Shown piece by piece: positions 30,485 through 36,673 of a stretch of DNA of 64,000 nucleotides. A program made the translations under genes and the position numbers. Origin of the DNA: an uncultured beta proteobacterium (GTDB lineage: Bacteria > Pseudomonadota > Gammaproteobacteria > Burkholderiales > Burkholderiaceae_C); the NCBI GenBank assembly GCA_903897925.1, contig CAIUDG010000079.1:1-64000 (forward strand). The letters are read 5' to 3'. The stretch's first letter is position 1. Every line of letters begins with the position of its first letter. The notes below the pieces were generated by a model that was given only the letters and a program-made list of their open reading frames with translations, did no database searches and was not told the origin of the DNA.

Positions 30485-30898
30485 TCAGCGATAGCCGATA
30501 AACAGGATTCCCAGATTGACGGCAAACGCCAGCGCCCAGATGACGCTGCGCAGCGCCGCCATGTCGGCGATGTACATCATGATGTAGACCATGCGCAGCA
30601 CCACAAACAGGAACGCCAGAATATCCAGCCGGCCCTGGTGCGCGCCCAGCTGGTGGGCAATGATCACGGCCCCAATGAACAGCGGCAAGGCCTCAAAACT
30701 GTTGGCCTGCGCGGCGTTGGCGCGGGCACGCCAGTCGGTCTGGCGCGACAGCCAAACGCGCGGGTTGGCATTGTCATAACCGCCCTGTTCACGCGACTTG
30801 CCAAACATGCCCGACTTGGCAATGCCCGCGCAAGCAATCGGCAGCAGCGCCGCCACCAATACACACCAGTATGCAAGCGTGAAGTGAACATATTGCAT
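30485..30898 (-). CDS. MAPEG family membrane protein
   Basis: This 137-residue protein with four hydrophobic segments matches the MAPEG family. It has YVHFTLAYWCVLVAALLPI at the N-terminus, the conserved ANAAQANSFEALPLFIGAVIIA block, and VLRMVYIMMYIADMAALRSVIW. Some MAPEG members are glutathione transferases or peroxidases. The bacterial short forms mostly lack assigned function. It ends exactly where mltD ends. Confidence 0.88.
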   Translation of the reverse strand: MQYVHFTLAYWCVLVAALLPIACAGIAKSGMFGKSREQGGYDNANPRVWLSRQTDWRARANAAQANSFEALPLFIGAVIIAHQLGAHQGRLDILAFLFVVLRMVYIMMYIADMAALRSVIWALAFAVNLGILFIGYR

Positions 30899-30936
30899 GA
30901 AGCCTCAACCTTTCAAATATTGGATGGTAGGAGGAA

Positions 30937-31527
30937 CTAACGCCGATCCACCAAGGCGTGGGCGATAGTACCCAGATCGACATATTCCAGTTCACTGCCG
31001 ACCGGCACGCCACGCGCCAATCGGGTCGGATGCAGACCGCGCGCTTTCAGCCCTTCGCTGATAACGTAGGCCGTGGCTTCGCCTTCGGCGGTGAAATTGG
31101 TCGCCAGGATGACTTCGTGCACGATGCCGTCGCAGGCGCGTTCAAACAGTTTTTTCAGACCCAGCTCATTCGGACCAATACCGTCGAGCGGACTGAGCTT
31201 GCCCATCAGCACGAAATACAGGCCGCGGTAGGCACCGGTACGCTCCATCGCTGCCTGGTCGGCAGGCGTCTCGACCACGCACAATTGGGTCTGGTCGCGG
31301 CGCTCGTCGCGGCAGGTAGCGCACAGAGTGTGTTCGGTAAACGTGTGGCAATGTTCGCAGTGCTGGGTTTGCTTGGCCGCAGCCAGCAAGGCCTGGGCCA
31401 GGTGCTGGGCACCGACCCGGTCATGTTGCAACAAATGAAACGCCATGCGCTGCGCCGACTTGACCCCGACGCCGGGCAAGCGTTTGAGGGCCTGGATCAG
31501 CGCGTCCAGCGAATTGGCGTCAGACAT
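30937..31527 (-). CDS. recR: Recombination protein RecR
   Basis: RecR acts with RecF and RecO to load RecA on gapped DNA. The 196-residue protein shows the helix-hairpin-helix ([20 protein letters not shown]), the zinc finger C-x2-C…C-x2-C ([16 protein letters not shown]), and the TOPRIM domain ([28 protein letters not shown]). It is the last gene of dnaX-ybaB-recR, the usual bacterial order. Confidence 0.97.
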   Translation of the reverse strand: MSDANSLDALIQALKRLPGVGVKSAQRMAFHLLQHDRVGAQHLAQALLAAAKQTQHCEHCHTFTEHTLCATCRDERRDQTQLCVVETPADQAAMERTGAYRGLYFVLMGKLSPLDGIGPNELGLKKLFERACDGIVHEVILATNFTAEGEATAYVISEGLKARGLHPTRLARGVPVGSELEYVDLGTIAHALVDRR

Positions 31528-31548
31528 GCAACAAGGCCTGGCGGGAAA

Positions 31549-31881
31549 TCAGAACGGGAACTTCATGCCGCCCGGCAGACCCGGCATGCCGGCAGTGATT
31601 TTGCCCATTTTCTCGCTCGAGGTTTCTTCCGCCTTGCGCACTGCAGCGTTGAACGCGGCGGCAACCAGGTCTTCCAGCATGTCCTTGTCATCGGCCAGCA
31701 GGCTGGGGTCGATGCGGATGCGTTTGACTTCATGTTTGCAGGTCATGGTGACCTGCACCAGACCGGCGCCAGATTCGCCGGACACTTCGATATTGCCCAG
31801 TTCGTCCTGCGCCTTTTTCATGTTGTCCTGCATGGCCTGGGCTTGCTTCATCAGGCCGGCGAGTTGTCCTTTATTGAACAT
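31549..31881 (-). CDS. YbaB/EbfC family nucleoid-associated protein
   Basis: This 110-residue protein has the family form: an N-terminal coiled helix ([28 protein letters not shown]), the [25 protein letters not shown] core, and a C-terminal helix before [13 protein letters not shown]. Family members are dimeric DNA-binding proteins. The position between dnaX and recR, 21 bp before recR, is conserved in many bacteria. Confidence 0.95.
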   Translation of the reverse strand: MFNKGQLAGLMKQAQAMQDNMKKAQDELGNIEVSGESGAGLVQVTMTCKHEVKRIRIDPSLLADDKDMLEDLVAAAFNAAVRKAEETSSEKMGKITAGMPGLPGGMKFPF

Positions 31882-31929
31882 GGGGTTCCTTCAATGGGGT
31901 TAACAAATGAGAAAAAGCTGCCGCCAACG

Positions 31930-33861
31930 CTAGAGCGGCTTGATTGATCCGGGCACGATTTTCGCGCCAAAGTCGCGCATCAATTCCTGCACGAACGGAT
32001 CGTCAAAAATAATTTTTTCAGCAGCCAACTGCTTTTGTGCTGCAGCTGCCGCATTGCGCCGGCCCGGAGAGTCGGTCACGCGACCGACTTCCACCACCAG
32101 CCGCACCTGTACTTGGAGGGTGCTCAAGGCCTGGGTCAAACGGTCACGCGAACCGGGTTGGTTCAGGCTTTCGCGCTCCACCCGCAAAATCCATTGGTCA
32201 GTGTCACGCGCCACCAGCTGCGATTGCAGCGCCAGCTCGCGCACCATGGCGGTGATGGATTCATTCGCAATCAGCTGCTGCACGGTGGCGTGCCAGAAAT
32301 CACCCTCGGCGGTGCGCACCAGGGTTGGCGCCGCCTGCGCCATATCGGCGCGCGACTCGGTCTGCTGGCGCACCGGCACTGCCAGCAAGCGCTCATTCGG
32401 CTGAGCCACGCTGGTCGGCGCCGGCGGCGGCGCAGCGCTGTCGCGCACGGGCAAAACCTGTCCGACCGGGGCGGCAAGGGGACGCGGTGGCACTCTTGGG
32501 GCCGCAACCGGTGCGGCCTCAGACACAGACACCGCATGTGCTGGTGCTGGTGCTGGTGCTGGTGCTGGTGCTGGTGCTGGTGCTGGAGCCGGCGATGGTG
32601 CCGGCGATGGTGCCAGGGCAGAAGCGTCTGCCACGGCGGTCACTGGCGCCGGTACCGGCGCTGCTGCAATGGGCGCGGTCACTGGAACAGGAGTGGCCGC
32701 CGGTGGCAGCGGCACCACGGGTGCCGGAGTTTCAGCTTTCGCTAGAGTTTTTTTTTCAGCCTGCGGCTTGAACGCCAGCAATCGCAGCAACACCATGGTC
32801 AGCGCCGCGTACTCGTCAGGCGCCAGGCCAAGTTCGCTGCGCCCGTGCAGGCAAATGCTGTACAACAACTGGGTTTCGTCGCTGGGCATCAGGGCGGCCA
32901 GCCGCGCCGTGGCCTGGGCGTCAGGGTCGAGTTCATCGACCGCCTCGGCACCGACCGCCTGCAGCACCGCCATGCGTTGCAAAATGGTGGCCATTTCTTC
33001 CAGGGTGGACGCCGCGCTCAAACCGTTCAGGCGCAAGGCTTCGCTGGTCTGCACCACCGACTTGCCGTCACCGGCCGCCAGTGCCTCGATCAGGCCAAAC
33101 ACATAACTGCGATCCACGCTGCCCAGCATCTGGCGCACGCTGGCTTCCTGCAACTGGCCGGAACCAAAGGCAATTGCCTGATCGCACAGGCTCAGGGCGT
33201 CACGCATGGAACCGCGCGCGGCGCGGGCCAGCAAACGCAAGGCCTGCGCCTCGGCGGGAACCTGCTCCACTTCCAGCACTTTTTGCAAATGTTCCAGAAT
33301 GGTTTGCCCATCCATAGGCCGCAGATTGAATTGCAGGCAGCGCGACAGCACGGTCACCGGCACTTTTTGCGGGTCGGTGGTGGCCAGCACAAATTTCAGG
33401 TACTCGGGCGGCTCTTCCAGCGTCTTCAACATGGCGTTGAAAGCGGTGTTGGTCAGCATGTGCACTTCGTCGATCATGAAGACCTTGAAGCGCCCCTGCA
33501 CCGGTTTGTAGACTGCCTGTTCGAGCAGGGCCTGGACTTCGTCGACACCGCGATTGGAGGCGGCATCGAGTTCGGTGTAATCCACAAAACGGCCGCTGTC
33601 GATATCGGTACAGGCCTGGCAAACGCCACACGGCGTGGCAGTAATACCGCCCTGCCCGTCGAGCCCCTGGCAGTTCAGCGACTTGGCCAGAATGCGCGAC
33701 ACCGTGGTCTTGCCCACGCCACGCGTACCGGTAAACAGGTATGCGTGGTGCAGACGCTGGGTGGTCAGGGCATTGGTCAAGGCCTGCACCACGTGGTCCT
33801 GCCCCACCATTTCCGTGAAATTGCGGGGCCGGTACTTGCGAGCGAGCACGAGATAAGACAT
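31930..33861 (-). CDS. dnaX: DNA polymerase III tau/gamma subunit
   Basis: DnaX is the clamp-loader ATPase, and its C-terminal part binds the polymerase and helicase. The 643-residue protein has Walker A GTRGVGKTT, a zinc module (CQGLDGQGG…CGVCQAC), DEVHMLTNTAFNAMLKTLEEPP, and the sensor region LSRCLQF. Domain III ends near residue 365. Next come an A9 tract (codons 369-372), then a long Ala/Pro linker (about residues 385-445) made partly by a hexamer repeat, and the tau-specific C-terminal domain. The A9 tract is a candidate slippage site for a short gamma form. The ffs gene is divergent. Confidence 0.96.
   Translation of the reverse strand: MSYLVLARKYRPRNFTEMVGQDHVVQALTNALTTQRLHHAYLFTGTRGVGKTTVSRILAKSLNCQGLDGQGGITATPCGVCQACTDIDSGRFVDYTELDAASNRGVDEVQALLEQAVYKPVQGRFKVFMIDEVHMLTNTAFNAMLKTLEEPPEYLKFVLATTDPQKVPVTVLSRCLQFNLRPMDGQTILEHLQKVLEVEQVPAEAQALRLLARAARGSMRDALSLCDQAIAFGSGQLQEASVRQMLGSVDRSYVFGLIEALAAGDGKSVVQTSEALRLNGLSAASTLEEMATILQRMAVLQAVGAEAVDELDPDAQATARLAALMPSDETQLLYSICLHGRSELGLAPDEYAALTMVLLRLLAFKPQAEKKTLAKAETPAPVVPLPPAATPVPVTAPIAAAPVPAPVTAVADASALAPSPAPSPAPAPAPAPAPAPAPAPAHAVSVSEAAPVAAPRVPPRPLAAPVGQVLPVRDSAAPPPAPTSVAQPNERLLAVPVRQQTESRADMAQAAPTLVRTAEGDFWHATVQQLIANESITAMVRELALQSQLVARDTDQWILRVERESLNQPGSRDRLTQALSTLQVQVRLVVEVGRVTDSPGRRNAAAAAQKQLAAEKIIFDDPFVQELMRDFGAKIVPGSIKPL
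32538..32585. repeat. Eight perfect GTGCTG hexamers within dnaX
   Basis: Eight uninterrupted GTGCTG units run in tandem and degenerate copies follow to about 32613. On the coding strand they encode an alternating Ala-Pro tract in the linker between the clamp-loader and tau-specific domains. Because the unit is six bases, copy-number change would lengthen or shorten the linker without a frameshift. Confidence 0.95.
32748..32756 (-). promoter_or_regulatory. A9 slippery tract in dnaX
   Basis: The coding strand reads G, nine A, then CTCTAG. Frame 0 gives Glu-Lys-Lys-Thr-Leu at codons 369-373. Shifting -1 reads Asn-Ser-Ser-Glu-Ser and then TGA. Shifting +1 reads Leu and then TAG. So slippage in either direction ends the protein at about 372-377 residues, just past domain III. 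In Thermus a run of nine A in dnaX causes transcriptional slippage to make gamma; E. coli uses ribosomal frameshifting at A6G. Confidence 0.5.
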
Positions 33862-33947
33862 GCCGGGATTCTACGGTGTCAGCCTACGGTGTCGGCCCAA
33901 TGCAGAAATGTCACCCGAACGAGAAGCCGCAGTGGCGGCGAAACCGT

Positions 33948-33953
33948 TACAAT
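33948..33953 (+). promoter_or_regulatory. -10 box of the ffs gene
   Basis: TACAAT lies seven bases before the first base of the ffs terminal helix (33961), the spacing expected for transcription initiation. A good -35 match is not evident 17 bp upstream. Confidence 0.55.
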
Positions 33954-33960
33954 CGCTGCT

Positions 33961-34054
33961 GACGGGCCTTCCCGCATGGTAAAGCGGCCAACCGAGTCAG
34001 GTGGGGAACCAAGCAGCTCTAACTGTAGAGCCAGTGCCGGGGTCAAGGCTCGTC
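33961..34054 (+). ncRNA. ffs: Signal recognition particle 4.5S RNA
   Basis: The conserved SRP helix-8 core is present as GTCAGGTGGGGAACCAAGCAG (split by its asymmetric loop, about 33996-34016), the site that binds Ffh. The ends pair as GACGGGCCTT (33961-33970) with AAGGCTCGTC (34045-34054), with one G-U pair, closing one long hairpin of about 94 nt. The RNA pairs with Ffh to target membrane proteins. It starts about 100 bp from the divergent dnaX gene. Exact ends could differ by a few bases. Confidence 0.88.
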
Positions 34055-34404
34055 AACCTCATTTTGGAATGCAAACCGAATCAACAGCTTAGGGCCAGTG
34101 GCGGTCCTCCGCTTGAAGTTTGTATCACCCTGCTGTGACCCCCAAGCAACTTGGGTAAAGCACCAAGTCACGGCGCACCGGCCCCTTCCAACGTAGCCAC
34201 CCGTTCTTCGTTCTGCCCAATGCAGGCAGCACTGCGCCCTGCCCCGTTGCAAGGCCGCGCCAAGCCACCACCACATACAAAACCTGCGCCTTTGGCACGG
34301 CGAAAGCTTGAACGCCAACGGAGCACCAGTGAAAGTCCGGCGGCGCTTCTTGATGCGGGTTCCGCCGTGCCAGAACAACTGGCGCCTCATCGCAAAGGTT
34401 ATAA

Positions 34405-34451
34405 GCGCTCACATTCGTGACAAAAACGTCTTTATTAGCTTTTATGTGAGC
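34405..34451. repeat. Inverted repeat in the non-coding region
   Basis: CGCTCACAT (34405-34413) is perfectly repeated in reverse complement at 34443-34451, with an AT-rich 29-bp spacer. No T-tract follows, so it is not a clear terminator. Function unknown. Confidence 0.6.
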
Positions 34452-34646
34452 GATTAACAAGCAAGTTGATTGACGAAATTGCTGCTGTAGTTGAGTCGAT
34501 GACCACCTGCAAAACCATGGTTTTCTCCACGTCGCGCATGGCCAGTGGTGCCTGATGCCATTGTCGAACGGACCAGTTATTTCAGGCGCGAATATGGCCA
34601 AGGGCTGGAAAAAACCTGCCAAGCCGGGAGCCAGCCCCTCTAAAAT

Positions 34647-34705
34647 ATGCCAAGCCATGCGAATAACTTGGCATCTTGCGCGAAGCAACTAGTGCTTCCT
34701 GCGCA
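34647..34705. repeat. Two adjacent hairpins upstream of the MASE4-GGDEF gene
   Basis: ATGCCAAG (34647-34654) pairs with CTTGGCAT (34667-34674). Two bases later TGCGCGAAGCA (34677-34687) pairs with TGCTTC (34693-34698) and GCGCA (34701-34705), with a two-base bulge. The pair ends 33 bp before the GTG start of the cyclase gene. It could be a regulator site or a leader RNA structure. Confidence 0.55.
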
Positions 34706-34738
34706 TTGTCGTTGGCGATAGATAAATAAAACGTCGTT

Positions 34739-36136
34739 GTGAAACACTCTATAAACGCCGAAGGCACCTGCCTTTTGTCCGCGCTTCCGGCAGGCGCTGC
34801 GCAGCGGCGCCTGGTCCAGGTCGTAATGACCGCGACGGTACTGTTCTTTGTGCTTGCGCTTCCTTTTGCGCGCGCGCCCTTGGTCCGGGTCGCTGCCTTC
34901 ATACCCATCTATGAATCAGCCTCGGCATTGAACGATCTGATCACCGCGGTACTGCTCATCGGACAGTTCCACGTCAGTCGTTCCAAATCCATTCTTGCGC
35001 TGATAGCCGGCTACACCTTCACGTGGATGATGACGTCCCTGCACGCGTTGAGCTTTCCCGGCCTGTTCGCCGAACATGGGTTGATTGGCGGCAATGCACA
35101 AACCACTGCGTGGCTGTACATGTTCTGGCATGCGGGGTTCCCGATGAGCGTCATTGCCTATACGCGACTCGAAGGTGATATTCGCGGTAGCGCACGCCGC
35201 AACCTGTTAATCGCCTTTTTGGGGGTAGCGCTGGCAGCCGGACTATTCGGCACGTTGGCCGTCTGGCAAGGCTTCATACCCTTGCCTGCGCTCATGGTGG
35301 AAGACCACTACACGCCGTCCATGCTTGGCGTGGTATCGACAATTTGGCTGCTAAGCCTGATGGGGCTGGCGGCGCTTTGGCAAAAGCGCCCACGCTCGAT
35401 ACTGGACCTTTGGCTGATGGCGGTGTTGTGCGCCTGGCTGTGCGATGTCGCCTTGTCAGCGGTGCTCAATGGGGGACGTTTTGACCTCGGGTTTTACGCT
35501 GGCCGCATTTATGGCTTGCTGTCAGCAAGCTTCGTGCTGCTCGTGCTATTGGTTGAAAATGGCTGGCTCTACGCGCGTTTGCTGGATGCCACCGCAGAAC
35601 TGCGCCTTTTGATGACTGCCGACGCATTGACCGGAATTGCCAACCGCCGTGCCTTCGACGAATCCCTGGAGCGGGAATGGCGGCGTGCGGCCCGTACCCA
35701 GGCGCCACTGTCACTGTTGATGATTGACGTCGACCACTTCAAGAATTTCAACGATTGCTATGGCCACGTCCTTGGCGACGAATGCCTGCGCAAAGTGGCA
35801 GGTGTACTGGCACGCTCGGCGAAACGTGGTGGCGAAGTTGCTGCGCGCTATGGAGGTGAGGAATTTGCAGTGCTGCTACCGGACACTGACGCGCCCGCGG
35901 CCACCAACATTGGCCAAAACATCTGTGACGCGGTGCAGGCCTTGGCGATACCACACGCCCAATCGATTACCGGCCCTTGCGTTACGGTGAGTATCGGCGT
36001 GGCATGCATATATCCGAATAAGGAATTGCAGAATGGCATCGAAGCGAGCAGCGTGAAATTGGTGGAACTCGCCGACCATGCACTGTATAAAGCGAAAGCC
36101 GATGGGCGAAACCGGCTACATGGGCCTGGCATGTAA
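34739..36136 (+). CDS. MASE4-type membrane diguanylate cyclase (GGDEF)
   Basis: This 465-residue protein should make cyclic di-GMP. The N-terminal ~290 residues form a MASE4-like membrane sensor (FIPIYESASALNDLITAVLLIGQF, then AWLYMFWHAGFPMSVIAYTRLEG) with about eight hydrophobic segments. The GGDEF domain begins at TADALTGIANRRAFDESLEREW, with GGEEF at residues 372-376. The I-site position reads RGGE instead of RxxD, so product inhibition may be weak or absent, unlike the cyclase at 1.6 kb. The start is GTG 34739 (MKHSINAEGT). The signal sensed is unknown. Confidence 0.9.
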   Translation: MKHSINAEGTCLLSALPAGAAQRRLVQVVMTATVLFFVLALPFARAPLVRVAAFIPIYESASALNDLITAVLLIGQFHVSRSKSILALIAGYTFTWMMTSLHALSFPGLFAEHGLIGGNAQTTAWLYMFWHAGFPMSVIAYTRLEGDIRGSARRNLLIAFLGVALAAGLFGTLAVWQGFIPLPALMVEDHYTPSMLGVVSTIWLLSLMGLAALWQKRPRSILDLWLMAVLCAWLCDVALSAVLNGGRFDLGFYAGRIYGLLSASFVLLVLLVENGWLYARLLDATAELRLLMTADALTGIANRRAFDESLEREWRRAARTQAPLSLLMIDVDHFKNFNDCYGHVLGDECLRKVAGVLARSAKRGGEVAARYGGEEFAVLLPDTDAPAATNIGQNICDAVQALAIPHAQSITGPCVTVSIGVACIYPNKELQNGIEASSVKLVELADHALYKAKADGRNRLHGPGM

Positions 36137-36240
36137 GGCGATGTCTGCCATTGCGGGGATTTTCCCGTAACACCGTTAGCGCGTGGCACAGCCACTATTA
36201 TTCGCAGTCACGCCCTCAACGCCGAATCACCATAAAGACT

Positions 36241-36630
36241 ATGCGCTGCAACACTTGCAAAACATTTTGCTCGACATGGCTCACCCGAACCGCGGTGCTG
36301 CTGGTGTTGGGGGCCAGCCTGGCGACTGCCACGCTGGCCATGTCGATACGTGAATTGCGCACACTGGAAAAATCCGGCAAGCAGGGTGATGCCTACGCGA
36401 GCTATTACCTGGTCGGCGTCATGGAAGGTTCCGTCGAGTCACTTGCGCAAAGTGTCCGCAATGGCGCCGCGCCCATCGTCTGCCTCAATGGTCGCCGTCT
36501 GGAGCCGCAAAACGCACGCAGCCTGTATGCCACCGAACTCCAGCGCAACGCAGATTTGTACGAAGCTGACATGCCGGTGCAACTGGTACTGGTGAATGCA
36601 CTGGCGACCGTCTATGCCTGTCCGCAATAG
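36241..36630 (+). CDS. Small exported protein, Rap1a/Tai-like
   Basis: This 129-residue protein has an N-terminal signal peptide (LTRTAVLLVLGASLATATLA, cut near residue 33). The mature domain is helical, with GDAYASYYLVGVMEGSVESLAQ, a Cys in IVCLNGR, a helix ending in LVLVNALATVYAC, and two conserved-looking Cys that could form a disulfide. The pattern resembles Rap1a/Tai immunity proteins, which neutralise type VI amidase effectors in the periplasm. The match is by eye only, and no effector gene is adjacent. I start at ATG 36241, not the frame start at 36151. It converges on the caspase-Sel1 gene 43 bp away. Confidence 0.55.
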   Translation: MRCNTCKTFCSTWLTRTAVLLVLGASLATATLAMSIRELRTLEKSGKQGDAYASYYLVGVMEGSVESLAQSVRNGAAPIVCLNGRRLEPQNARSLYATELQRNADLYEADMPVQLVLVNALATVYACPQ

Positions 36631-36673
36631 CCGCGCCCGGCGCCAACGCTGCCCCGCTGACCACACCGGCCCA

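Larger units (their letters stand above)
34055..34738. other. 684-bp region with no convincing gene, several inverted repeats
   Basis: Between ffs and the next cyclase gene no frame has coding character. A 187-codon minus-strand frame (34125-34688) has no recognisable motif or ribosome site. Visible structure includes an IR of CGCTCACAT (34405-34413) with ATGTGAGCG (34443-34451) around a 29-bp AT-rich centre. A pair of adjacent hairpins lies at 34647-34705. The part from 34400 to 34500 is more AT-rich than the flanks. It may be a gene remnant, an RNA gene or a control region. Confidence 0.5.

Noticed and set aside
34397-34451. Inverted repeat considered as an integron attC site
   Set aside because: The core sites RYYYAAC and GTTRRRY are not both present and there is no integrase gene.
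34125-34688. 187-codon minus-strand frame in the silent region
   Set aside because: No ribosome site, no motif, mixed composition, and it spans the inverted repeats; it may be a decayed gene but cannot be supported.
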